DNA of 64,000 nt from Sphingomonas koreensis (GTDB lineage: Bacteria > Pseudomonadota > Alphaproteobacteria > Sphingomonadales > Sphingomonadaceae). The notes beneath the pieces were generated by a model. The model had not been told where the DNA came from, did no database searches, and saw only the letters and a program-made list of their open reading frames with translations. The stretch is taken from assembly GCF_002797435.1 (NCBI RefSeq), contig NZ_PGEN01000001.1, positions 2,664,501-2,728,500 of the forward strand, written 5' to 3'. The position numbers and the translations under genes are program-made. Numbering within the stretch: the first letter of the stretch is position 1; every line of letters begins with the position of its first letter. Shown here one piece after another: positions 24,632 through 32,222 of this stretch.

Positions 24632-25342
24632 TCAAGAGGAGCGCTCTGACCGACCTCCACGGCCAGTGCGGACCGGATATCGGCGGATGGCGAAGCCCGA
24701 TCGCGCCCTCGTATCGGTCTCGAACATCAGAACCATGCCACCGGGCAGCAGCGGTCCATTCGGAAGGTTGAACCCATTCGCTTCGCCGATGGCTTGACGA
24801 ACATTCCGCTCCGGCTCGGCCAGCATAAGGTACGCTTGCTCCAGGCGGGCGCCCGGGAAAGAGGCTGGCTGGTCGTAACCCTGCATCCTTCCGAAGGTCT
24901 GAAGGACTTCGTCGCTCAGGAAATAGAGCTCGTCGTTCATCAGTCCGCGATCGACGGCGTCATCGACGAGTATGCTGTAGAGCCGTTCCATGAGCCGCAG
25001 CTTCTCGCCGCCTTGTGCATCGACCGGTAGCGAGAGATCCGGTCGCCCATTGAAGCCCTGATGAACCTCCTTGTGACAGTCGCGGCAGAGCGTCAGGCCG
25101 TTGCCGGTCTCGAACTCTGCTCCCGTGAACATGCATTTCCGCGAGATGTGGTGCGCGGACAGGCCCTTACGCGAATGACAATCGACGCAACGGTGCCCAT
25201 CACGCTCGCGGATGAATTCGCTCCACCGGCGCAGGCACGTCACCCGCGAACGCTTCTGGGCGACTGCGTTCCGCAGTTTCGACAGCTTCGTCCAGATCAG
25301 ATCGGTCTGCTGAACGGCGCGCTCCGGATCGATCAATCCCAT
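24632..25342 (-). CDS. HNH endonuclease family protein
   Basis: This is a 236-residue protein. The HNH/treble-clef core lies at residues about 50-100: CVDCHSRKGLSAHHISRKC followed by NGLTLCRDCHKEVHQ, with two CxxC knuckles and the catalytic HH pair. The C-terminal 130 residues are family-specific and mostly helical. Strong GGAGG precedes ATG 25342, which overlaps the previous gene's end by 10 nt. It is probably a nuclease effector of the defence island or a homing-type nuclease. No cognate modification gene is directly coupled, although the methyltransferase gene lies 253 nt downstream. Confidence 0.82.
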   Translation of the reverse strand: MGLIDPERAVQQTDLIWTKLSKLRNAVAQKRSRVTCLRRWSEFIRERDGHRCVDCHSRKGLSAHHISRKCMFTGAEFETGNGLTLCRDCHKEVHQGFNGRPDLSLPVDAQGGEKLRLMERLYSILVDDAVDRGLMNDELYFLSDEVLQTFGRMQGYDQPASFPGARLEQAYLMLAEPERNVRQAIGEANGFNLPNGPLLPGGMVLMFETDTRARSGFAIRRYPVRTGRGGRSERSS

Positions 25343-26160
25343 TGCACCTCCGTCGCCAGGTATTCGGCCCAGACCGAGCGCACGCGAAGGCCGCCATGCT
25401 GCTGGACGGCGTATCTGTAAGCGCCGTCCTGAACGACGACCCAGTCACCCAGCATGTCCTCGCCCGTAACCACTCGCGTCATCATCCGGCTACCGACTTC
25501 CGGCCAAGCGGAGAGGCCGCCCAGGCCATCTGATCCCTCGAAGCTGTCGCGTTCAGAAACGCTCATGCTCTCGAGCGGCCGCGCCCAAACGTGAGCTGGC
25601 TCATCCAGTATGGGCTCCCCGTACTCGAAATAGGCATGGCCACGCGCATTCTTCAAAATCACCCGGTCGATGCGGCTCATATCGGGCCGCCAGAGCAAGC
25701 GCGTCTCCCCAGCATGTGTCGTGTATTCGGTCCGTGACTTGTCGATCATTGCACGAAGGGCAGGACTCGCACTGAGCGCCCGGGCCGCGCTTGGATTGTT
25801 CTGAGCCTCGGGATCCGACGAACCGGCAAGCACACAGCTGATGAAGGTCACCGCATACTGCTCGTCCCGTGAGAAGCCGTTGTTACACTCGCGACAGATC
25901 GTCACCACAGGCAGGTGGTGCGGACGCGGTTTGCTGAGCAGACTTTTCGTAGGGACATGATCCTCGTTCGTTTCACATTCTGCGAGCGACCGCGTGCAAT
26001 GGATGCACCAAGCCTTCTGCCGTTCGTCGACAAACTCCTCAATCCGCTCCACTTCGCCTCCATCGGCGCCTCTCAGGCGATCTCCGATGATTGCGCGCCT
26101 GTGTATGGTACGGCAAGAGCCAAGCTGCCGGGTTCCAACTGTAAACCCGGGACCGCGCAT
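25333..26160 (-). CDS. HNH-like nuclease protein overlapping the integrase gene
   Basis: This is a 275-residue protein with an HNH-like zinc knuckle (CIHCTRSLAECETNEDHVPTK, then ICRECNNGFSRDEQY, residues about 52-105). The acidic/His EDHVP and the N of CNNGFS resemble the HNH catalytic set. The C-terminal region is of unknown function. The frame opens with ATG sharing one base with the integrase stop codon (TGATG), suggesting translational coupling. Residues 1-35 look atypical, and an internal start near VERIEEFVDERQK is possible. Its place directly between integrase and defence genes is unusual for an integrase operon. Confidence 0.7.
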   Translation of the reverse strand: MRGPGFTVGTRQLGSCRTIHRRAIIGDRLRGADGGEVERIEEFVDERQKAWCIHCTRSLAECETNEDHVPTKSLLSKPRPHHLPVVTICRECNNGFSRDEQYAVTFISCVLAGSSDPEAQNNPSAARALSASPALRAMIDKSRTEYTTHAGETRLLWRPDMSRIDRVILKNARGHAYFEYGEPILDEPAHVWARPLESMSVSERDSFEGSDGLGGLSAWPEVGSRMMTRVVTGEDMLGDWVVVQDGAYRYAVQQHGGLRVRSVWAEYLATEVQWD

Positions 26161-27503
26161 CAGGCCGCCAACGGGTAGATGGGCCGATCTGCTTCAAGAC
26201 TCTGCGTCAGAAACTGCTGCATCGCCGCTTTTCGGGCGTCGCGGTCTAGGGCGTAGCTGGTTCGGTTGACTTTCACCCCGTCAAGCAGCGCCTGAATGTA
26301 GCTCGCGATCGTGTCGGCGGCCATGACGAGCGCTGTATCGACCGTGTGGATGTAGCGGCTGGTGATCGTGCCGCGCGAATGCCCAACGAGAGCGGCTATG
26401 GTCGATTCGGTGAAGCCGAGATCGTTGGCGACGCTCGCGAAGCTGTGCCGGAGCACATGCAGTGTAACGCCTTTGAGCGGAGTGCCTCTAATCAGCTTCT
26501 CCCAGAGCTTTGGGAGCCCGATGAGCGGCTTGCCCTCTTCCGTCCCGGCAAACACCCAAGCGCTCTCATCCTCCGACATGAGCGGCTCGAGCAACTCGAC
26601 GACCGGTAGCCCGATCGCGCGGGTCGACGCGCCTTCCTTACTGTCCACTAGCCGGATGCAGCTCCGCTCTGGATCGACTTCACCGCTCTTGAGAAAGATG
26701 ACCTCACCGCGGCGGCACCCGGTCATAGCGATAGTGCGGACCATCCTCGCGGTCGTCGCGAACTGCGGGTCGTCCGATGCCGCAGCCAGGAGGCTCCCCA
26801 AGGTCCGATATTCGCGCTCGGTCAGGCGCCGGTCGCGGACGCGATCCTTCGGCTTTTGGACGCCATGGACCGGGTTCTTGTCGATGATGCCCTCGCGGAT
26901 TGCGTATGTGAGAATGCCGCCTAGAAGGCCTACGCCGCGCGAGCCGGTTCCGATTCCACCTCGCACGATCGCGCGACCATGCTTACGCGTTTTGACGTCG
27001 GTCCGCGTCTTGCCGTTGGCCACGTCACGCAGAAACTTCGTGATGTCAGCCTGGGTCAAATCTTGGACCCGACGATTGCCGAGCAGCGGGAGGATGTGTC
27101 GGCTAATGCGGCTCCGGTCGATGTTCAGCGTGGAAGGCTTCTTGGGCCGTCCTCCCTTCCCGGGCACCAAGCCGGCCTCACAGTCGGCGAGGTAGCGGGT
27201 GCAGAGTTCCTTGACCGTGATCGCCTTGGTGTCGAACTGCTTTTGCTCGGCGGGGTTCTCGCCCTGCGCGATGCGGCCGAGCAGGATACGCGCCTCCTTG
27301 CGGGCCGCCTCCGGAGCCCAGACCCCATGCGCGCCGATGGTGAAGCGACGGGTCCGCCCGCCAGCGCGATACTGGACGAGGTAGCTGCGCTTGCCCGAAC
27401 GGAAGACCCGCAGGCCAAACCCTGCCAGATCGTCGTCCCATATGAAATAGTCGGCTGCACCCGGCTCTGCCTGATCCACGATGCGCTTGCTGAGCTTTAC
27501 CAT
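26160..27503 (-). CDS. Tyrosine site-specific integrase
   Basis: This 447-residue phage/ICE-type integrase has an N-terminal DUF4102-like arm-binding domain (DYFIWDDDLAGFGLRVFRSGKRSYLVQY). The core-binding domain covers residues about 95-230. The catalytic domain has Arg in GCRRGEV (about 259), Lys in SKEGAST (about 287), HxxR in LHVLRHSF (about 349), GHS and the nucleophile in SRYIH (about 382). It recombines element and chromosome at the 3' end of tRNA-Arg(CCG), a fragment of which lies 200 nt upstream. Direct repeats at 27550-27581 are plausible arm-type sites. Confidence 0.95.
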   Translation of the reverse strand: MVKLSKRIVDQAEPGAADYFIWDDDLAGFGLRVFRSGKRSYLVQYRAGGRTRRFTIGAHGVWAPEAARKEARILLGRIAQGENPAEQKQFDTKAITVKELCTRYLADCEAGLVPGKGGRPKKPSTLNIDRSRISRHILPLLGNRRVQDLTQADITKFLRDVANGKTRTDVKTRKHGRAIVRGGIGTGSRGVGLLGGILTYAIREGIIDKNPVHGVQKPKDRVRDRRLTEREYRTLGSLLAAASDDPQFATTARMVRTIAMTGCRRGEVIFLKSGEVDPERSCIRLVDSKEGASTRAIGLPVVELLEPLMSEDESAWVFAGTEEGKPLIGLPKLWEKLIRGTPLKGVTLHVLRHSFASVANDLGFTESTIAALVGHSRGTITSRYIHTVDTALVMAADTIASYIQALLDGVKVNRTSYALDRDARKAAMQQFLTQSLEADRPIYPLAA

Positions 27504-27549
27504 TTGACCTACTCACGCGGCCTCTAAACCGCTTCCAAGGGTTGTCCCG

Positions 27550-27581
27550 CGGAAGCACCACGGAAGCACCTGAGCGGAAGC
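27550..27581. repeat. Three CGGAAGC repeats near the attachment site
   Basis: CGGAAGCACC at 27550-27559 and 27561-27570 and CGGAAGC at 27575-27581 form short direct repeats. They lie between the integrase start and the tRNA fragment, where arm-type integrase or excisionase sites usually are. Confidence 0.45.
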
Positions 27582-27698
27582 TCGGACCTGTTGTAGGATA
27601 CTGACTTCGGGCAGTGGCGCCAGAAAACTGAATGATCCCTGTGGTTTATCGCGCAGTAGCGTGGAAAGAGAAACCATAGCGAAGGTCAGCTTTTTGGG

Positions 27699-27743
27699 CT
27701 CCGAAGGCAGAGGCCACAGGTTCGAATCCTGTCGGGTGCGCCA
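27699..27743 (+). other. Attachment site: 3' half of tRNA-Arg(CCG)
   Basis: The 45 nt run from the anticodon loop (CTCCGAA, anticodon CCG) through the 3' anticodon strand GGCAG, variable loop, T-arm ACAGG-TTCGAAT-CCTGT and acceptor strand to CCA. Upstream no matching CTGCC strand, D-arm or 5' acceptor strand (expected GCACCCG) is present, so this is not a full tRNA gene. It marks the right attachment site; the intact tRNA should lie at the other end of the element. Confidence 0.88.
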
Positions 27744-27873
27744 TCTTTCGCATTGAGCTTCTTTTTTTCAGTCACGGGGCGCTGTGCCAGGCGAGCCGCT
27801 TGCGCAGATGGCCGTCCGCTTCTTAATCTCGTCGCCGCATCGGCGATGCCGGCTGGACCCGAAACAGGATTGA

Positions 27874-27896
27874 GGCGACGGTTGATGGCCGTCGCC
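27874..27896 (-). terminator. Hairpin after tdh
   Basis: GGCGACGG and CCGTCGCC form a perfect 8-bp stem with a 7-nt loop, located 8 nt beyond the tdh stop codon. There is no T-tract, so termination is only likely. Confidence 0.4.
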
Positions 27897-27903
27897 CGGC
27901 TTC

Positions 27904-28929
27904 CTACCAGCTCAGAACGACCTTTCCGGCGCGGCCCGCGCGCATCGCATCGAAACCCTGCTGGAAATCGCGCGCATCCAGGCGATGGGTGATGAGCGGC
28001 GACAGGTCGAGCCCGCCGCGAATCAGGCCGAACATCTTCTGCCATGTGCCGAACATCTCGCGCCCGTAGACGCCGCGAATGGTGAGCGCCTTGAGGATGA
28101 TGTCCGACCAGGCGACATCCATCGACCCGCCCGGAATGCCGAGCATTGCCAGCCCGCCGCCCATGCGCAGCGCGCCGATCGCCTGGTTGATCGCCACCGG
28201 GGCGCCCGACATTTCCAGCGCCACGGCAAAGCCGTCGTCGATGCCCTCGGCCGCCATCACCTCGCGCAGATCTTCTTCCAGCGTGTTGACCGGCCGAACG
28301 TCGGCGAGCCGGGCGGCGAGATCGAGCCGATAGGGGTTGATGTCGGTGATGACCACCGACCGCGCGCCGGCGCGCCGCGCGACCGCCGCGGCCATGATTC
28401 CGATCGGCCCGGCGCCGGTTACAAGGACGTCCTCGCCCATCAGGTCGAACTGCTGCGCGGTGTGGACCGCGTTCCCAAACGGATCGAGCAACGCGCCGAC
28501 ATCGTCCGACACGTCGTCGGGAAGCGGCACCACGTTGAAGGCGGGAATGCACAGATAGTCGGCGAACGCGCCCTGCCGGTTGACGCCGACGCCAACCGTA
28601 CCGGGGTCGAGGTGAAACCGGCCCGCGCGCGCCGCGCTGCTGTCGAAGTCGATGATATGCCCTTCGCCCGACACGCGTTGCCCGATGCACAGGGGGCGCG
28701 TGACGGCCTCCCCGATTTCGACGATCTCGCCCGAGAATTCATGGCCGACGATCATCGGCACCGGAATGGTCCGCGCCGCCCAGTCGTCCCAATTGTAGAT
28801 ATGGAGGTCGGTGCCGCAGATGGCGGTGCGCCGGACGCGGATCAGGATATCGTCGGGACCGGGCGTGGGCACCGGTGCTTCCGTCTCCCAGATGCCTTCG
28901 CGCGCGTGCAGCTTGGCGAGGCCGCGCAT
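27904..28929 (-). CDS. tdh: L-threonine 3-dehydrogenase
   Basis: This is a 341-residue MDR-type zinc dehydrogenase, the usual Tdh length. It oxidises threonine to 2-amino-3-ketobutyrate, which Kbl converts to glycine. Visible are [13 protein letters not shown] at the start, catalytic zinc ligands in [13 protein letters not shown] and GHEFSGE, and the NAD-binding [12 protein letters not shown]. Odd: the structural zinc lobe, normally four cysteines after VSGEGHI, reads [17 protein letters not shown] without any cysteine. ATG 28929 fits the family; a GTG at 28983 overlapping the kbl stop codon would add 18 residues. Confidence 0.9.
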   Translation of the reverse strand: MRGLAKLHAREGIWETEAPVPTPGPDDILIRVRRTAICGTDLHIYNWDDWAARTIPVPMIVGHEFSGEIVEIGEAVTRPLCIGQRVSGEGHIIDFDSSAARAGRFHLDPGTVGVGVNRQGAFADYLCIPAFNVVPLPDDVSDDVGALLDPFGNAVHTAQQFDLMGEDVLVTGAGPIGIMAAAVARRAGARSVVITDINPYRLDLAARLADVRPVNTLEEDLREVMAAEGIDDGFAVALEMSGAPVAINQAIGALRMGGGLAMLGIPGGSMDVAWSDIILKALTIRGVYGREMFGTWQKMFGLIRGGLDLSPLITHRLDARDFQQGFDAMRAGRAGKVVLSW

Positions 28930-28979
28930 GGTCGCGCAGCTGTGAGCGGCGCGGGGCAGCGATGTGGCTGGGATGGCGT

Positions 28980-30185
28980 TCACGGGATCAGGTCCAGCTT
29001 GCGGCCGACCGAAACAAAGATGTCCGCGGCCTGTTCGACTTGATCGGCCGTCAGGCCCGCCGACATCTGGGTGCGGATGCGCGCCTTGCCGTGCGGCACC
29101 ACGGGGAAGGAGAAGCCGGCGACCAGCACGCCCGCGTCGATCAGCTCGGCGGCGGCGCGTTGCGCCTTGGCCGCGTCGTGCAGCATCACCGGGATGATCG
29201 GATGCTCGCCGGGCAGCAGGTCGAAGCCGGCATGGGTGAGGCGGTCACGGAACAATGCTGCGTTGGCCGCCAGGTGCCGGCGCAGCGCGTCGCCCTCGTC
29301 CGAAGCGGCGATCCCGATCGCCGCAAGGCTGGCGCCGCAAATGGCGGGCGCGAGCGCATTGGAGAAGAGATAGGGCCGCGCCCGCTGGCGGAGCAGGTCG
29401 ATCACCGGCTGGCGCGCGGCGACGAACCCGCCCATCGCGCCGCCCAGCGCCTTGCCATAGGTTCCGGTGAGGATATCGACCTTGTCCGCGACGCCGCGGA
29501 ACGCACCCGATCCGCGCCCGCCTTCGCCGATGATGCCGGTCGCGTGGCAATCGTCGACCAGCAACAGGGCGTCGAACCGCTGGGCGAGCGCCGCGATCTC
29601 GTCCAGCGGCGCGATGGCGCCGTCCATCGAGAAGACGCCGTCGGTCGCGATCAGGATCGTCCGTGCGCCGTCCGCGCGGGCGGTCGTCAGCACTCGCTCC
29701 AGATCGGCGATGTCCGACGTCGCGTAGCGATAGCGCTTGGCCTTTGACAGCCGGACGCCGTCGATGATGGAGGCGTGGTTGAGCGTGTCGGAGACGATCG
29801 CGTCCTCGGCGCTCAGCAGGGGTTCGAAGACGCCGCCATTGGCGTCGAATGCGGCTGCGAACAGGATCGCGTCGTCATAGCCGAGATAGGCGGCGGTCTC
29901 GGCTTCAAGCTGCTTGTGGAGGGTCTGGGTGCCGCAGATGAAGCGGACCGAGGCGAGCCCGGCGCCCCAGTTGCGCGTGGCCGCGATCGCCGCTTCGACG
30001 ACGCGCGGATCGGCGGCAAGGCCGAGATAGTTGTTCGCACAGAGGTTCAGCATCGACGGGGGGCCGCCCTCGATGCGCACGGCGGCGCCCTGCGGGGTCG
30101 TCAGCACCCGCTCGGGCTTCATCAGTCCGTCGGCACGGATTGCGGACAGCTCTGCTTCGATACGATCGTAGAATCCACCAGCCAT
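28980..30185 (-). CDS. kbl: Glycine C-acetyltransferase (2-amino-3-ketobutyrate CoA ligase)
   Basis: This is a 401-residue PLP-dependent alpha-oxoamine synthase that cleaves 2-amino-3-ketobutyrate with CoA into glycine and acetyl-CoA. Diagnostic parts are [66 protein letters not shown] and the PLP lysine in GTYGKALGG. It precedes tdh and forms the threonine-to-glycine pathway with it. AGGGAG precedes ATG 30185. An 11-bp inverted repeat 37 nt upstream is a likely operator for the adjacent XRE-cupin regulator. Confidence 0.95.
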   Translation of the reverse strand: MAGGFYDRIEAELSAIRADGLMKPERVLTTPQGAAVRIEGGPPSMLNLCANNYLGLAADPRVVEAAIAATRNWGAGLASVRFICGTQTLHKQLEAETAAYLGYDDAILFAAAFDANGGVFEPLLSAEDAIVSDTLNHASIIDGVRLSKAKRYRYATSDIADLERVLTTARADGARTILIATDGVFSMDGAIAPLDEIAALAQRFDALLLVDDCHATGIIGEGGRGSGAFRGVADKVDILTGTYGKALGGAMGGFVAARQPVIDLLRQRARPYLFSNALAPAICGASLAAIGIAASDEGDALRRHLAANAALFRDRLTHAGFDLLPGEHPIIPVMLHDAAKAQRAAAELIDAGVLVAGFSFPVVPHGKARIRTQMSAGLTADQVEQAADIFVSVGRKLDLIP

Positions 30186-30221
30186 CGTGGCACTCCCTCA
30201 TCCTGAGAAAGCGCAAATACG

Positions 30222-30248
30222 GTATAATGGACCATAAGTCCACTATAC
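30222..30248. promoter_or_regulatory. Inverted-repeat operator upstream of kbl
   Basis: GTATAATGGAC (30222-30232) and GTCCACTATAC (30238-30248) are inverted with one mismatch around CATAA. The site lies between the XRE-cupin gene and kbl and overlaps possible -10 elements, so it probably controls the kbl-tdh genes. Confidence 0.6.
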
Positions 30249-30254
30249 TGGAAT

Positions 30255-30818
30255 CTAGCTGGCGACGACCAGCAGCGCACGGGCGCGGCGTTTCGCCTTG
30301 TTGGTGATCCGGTGCGGCACATCGGCGGCGTAGCGCGCCGTGCTGCCCTGCGGCACGGCGACCTTCTGCGTGCCGGCCTCGACTTCGAACGTGCCTTCGA
30401 GCACGGTCAGATGCTCGCGCGTTCCCTTGGCATGCGGCTGCGAAACCAGGCTGCCGCCGGGCTCGAACCGCAGTTCATACCATTCCAGCGTCTCCGCGTG
30501 ATTTGCGGGGCTGAGAATGCGCAGCGTGCAAAGCCCGTCATCGGTGCGGATCTCGGGGGTGAACGCCTCGCTCGCCACCTCGATCTGGTCGCGCGCTTCG
30601 CGGGCCGTGACGCCGATCAGTTCGGCGACGTCGACCTTGAGCGCGTTGGCCAGCGACCAGACCGTGGCGAGCGTCGGGTTCGCCTGACCCCGCTCGATCT
30701 GCGACAGCATCGATCGCGATACGCTCGACATCCGCGCCAGGTCGTCGAGCGTCAGCGACTGCCGCTTGCGAAAGGCCTGAATAAAGGGCCCGATCTGGGG
30801 CGACCCGTCAGACGACAT
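30255..30818 (-). CDS. XRE-cupin transcriptional regulator
   Basis: This is a 187-residue regulator. The Cro/C1 helix-turn-helix is at residues about 15-65 (LDDLARMSSVSRSMLSQIERGQANPTLATVWSLA). A C-terminal cupin ligand-binding domain follows (EWYELRFEPGGSLVSQPHAKGTREHLTVLEG, PQGSTARYAADVPHRITN). Regulators of this type control amino-acid or polyamine metabolism. Its position upstream of kbl-tdh on the same strand, with a palindrome between, suggests that it senses threonine, glycine or a related compound. ATG 30818 was chosen; a TTG 33 nt upstream is possible. Confidence 0.88.
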   Translation of the reverse strand: MSSDGSPQIGPFIQAFRKRQSLTLDDLARMSSVSRSMLSQIERGQANPTLATVWSLANALKVDVAELIGVTAREARDQIEVASEAFTPEIRTDDGLCTLRILSPANHAETLEWYELRFEPGGSLVSQPHAKGTREHLTVLEGTFEVEAGTQKVAVPQGSTARYAADVPHRITNKAKRRARALLVVAS

Positions 30819-31205
30819 CGCGGTGCCGTTGCGCGCGGACGGGGCGTGCAATTCTCATGGACATTGCTTGCCGCTACCGCATTCCGGCGGAAATGTCGCC
30901 ATTCGGAGCGCGTGATCCCGAAGCCGGCGATTGGTCTGGAGCCCGTCCAGGTGATGCGATCGCGGCCCGGGAGTCGCCGCCTTCTCTCCGGTCTGCCAGG
31001 ATGTCGGTGTTTCATACGTTACGACGGCGTTGGCTTCCCTCAGTTTCTTCGCGATACATGCCGGCCTGTAGTCGATACGCAAGTCGACTTCCGCTCTCCT
31101 GTCTGTCCATTGGCGTCGTGGTCCCGGGACTCTATCGGTCGCGTATTAGACGTGCGATGCCTGTACTTGTTACAAAGTGATCGATACCTCCATTCGGGAG
31201 CGATC

Positions 31206-31255
31206 AATTTACCCGCCTACCCGAAATAAATATTTATTTACCATATTGGGTAATT
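31206..31255. promoter_or_regulatory. AT-rich palindromic region upstream of the pilus operon
   Basis: A perfect 16-bp palindrome, AAATAAATATTTATTT (31224-31239), is flanked by AATTTACCC and GGGTAATT in inverted orientation. It is the most AT-rich spot of the 590-nt gap before the chaperone gene and probably a binding site for the operon's regulator or an H-NS-like protein. The rest of 30,852-31,443 shows no gene. Confidence 0.45.
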
Positions 31256-31443
31256 CTCCCCCTGTAGCCGCGACAGGCAGGCGGCTCATGGGTGAGGTAT
31301 GAATAGCGGGATTGTTATCATGGCGTTCGATCCGAAAAAATGCCGGGATACCGCCGGCATTGGTGGTCCTGCATCCCATTCCTCGCTCGTCGGTGGCTCC
31401 TGGCCTCGTCCGGAGCCGCCTTCCTCGTTGAGGAGTGGTGACA

Positions 31444-32199
31444 ATGACCAGATCATCGCTGATTTCGTTCGTTCTCGCGGCATGCGTCCCCGCCCTGGTG
31501 CCGGTGGCGCCGGCCTGGGCGGCCAGACTTAGAATTTCGCCGATCGGGGTCCATCTGACGGCAACCGAGCGGGCCGGGGCCATCACCATCGTCAATACCG
31601 ACGATCGGCCGGTCAACCTTCAGCTCCGCATCTACGAATGGTCCGAGCGCGAGGACGGTCAGGAGCAGCTCGACAGGACCGACGACATGATCGTCAGCCC
31701 GCCGGCGATCACCGTGCCCGCGGGGGCGTCCTACACGATCCGCGTCGCCCGGCCGATGATCGCCCCCGTGAATGGCGAGCTGGCCTATCGGTTGCTGATC
31801 GACGAACTGCCGCAACCCGACGATCCCCGCACGACGGGGCAGGGCGTCAAGATGGTGCTGCGCAACTCCCTCCCTGTCTTCGTGACCGACGCGAAGGCGA
31901 TGGCCGAACTCAAATGGGCCGTCTGGCAGGACGAGGCTGGGGTGCATGTCCGGGCCGAGAATCAGGGCAAGCGTCATGCGAAGATCGTCAACCTGATGCT
32001 TCAGACCCCGTCGGGGCACCCGCTCAGCTTTGGCGGGGGGCTCAACGGCTATGTGCTGGGCGGAGCGACCCGGGTCTTCACTCTCCCCGTCGATGCGCCG
32101 GGCGCAGGGGCGCGGCTTCGCGACGGCGACAGCGTCAGCCTCGTCGCGAAGAACGACGCGCTCGACGTCAAGGCCGCCATCGTCGTCGGCAGGCGCTGA
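31444..32199 (+). CDS. Periplasmic fimbrial chaperone (archaic chaperone-usher type)
   Basis: This is a 251-residue protein with a signal peptide (SLISFVLAACVPALVPVAPAWA). A PapD-like immunoglobulin fold follows: LRISPIGVHLTATERAGAITIVN, SPPAITVPAGASYTIRVAR, and AYRLLIDELPQ with RNSLPVFV. It should carry SCPU-domain subunits through the periplasm to the usher encoded directly downstream. ATG 31444 has GAGGAG about 8 nt upstream; the frame also offers GTG codons just before it. It is the first gene of a five-gene pilus operon. Confidence 0.9.
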   Translation: MTRSSLISFVLAACVPALVPVAPAWAARLRISPIGVHLTATERAGAITIVNTDDRPVNLQLRIYEWSEREDGQEQLDRTDDMIVSPPAITVPAGASYTIRVARPMIAPVNGELAYRLLIDELPQPDDPRTTGQGVKMVLRNSLPVFVTDAKAMAELKWAVWQDEAGVHVRAENQGKRHAKIVNLMLQTPSGHPLSFGGGLNGYVLGGATRVFTLPVDAPGAGARLRDGDSVSLVAKNDALDVKAAIVVGRR

Positions 32200-32222
32200 G
32201 AGGGGCGGGCGGAGACCGGGCG

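Larger units (their letters stand above)
1..27743. mobile_element. Right portion of an integrative conjugative element (left end outside the window)
   Basis: The segment runs from a conjugation module at the left edge to a tyrosine integrase whose promoter side abuts a 45-nt copy of the 3' half of tRNA-Arg(CCG). Between them lie genes typical of alphaproteobacterial conjugative elements: TraF peptidase, DUF2840, RepA, DUF2285, DUF736, DUF2493, a Toprim primase, a ParB-like protein and DUF932. A dense defence cargo sits next to the integrase. Relaxase, coupling protein and type IV secretion genes would be expected to the left and are not visible. Chromosomal metabolic genes resume immediately after the tRNA fragment. 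The right end is well supported; the left end and mobility are inferred. Confidence 0.85.

Noticed and set aside
12600-26160. Insertion sequences or transposases within the defence cargo
   Set aside because: No transposase frame or terminal inverted repeats with target duplication were seen; the island appears carried only by the integrase-bearing element.
27620-27743. Complete tRNA gene at the element end
   Set aside because: Only the 3' half is present; the 5' acceptor strand, D-arm and 5' anticodon strand cannot be found upstream.
31638-32222. Long N-terminal extension of the usher frame
   Set aside because: It overlaps the chaperone gene in another frame; the signal peptide starts only at GTG 32223.
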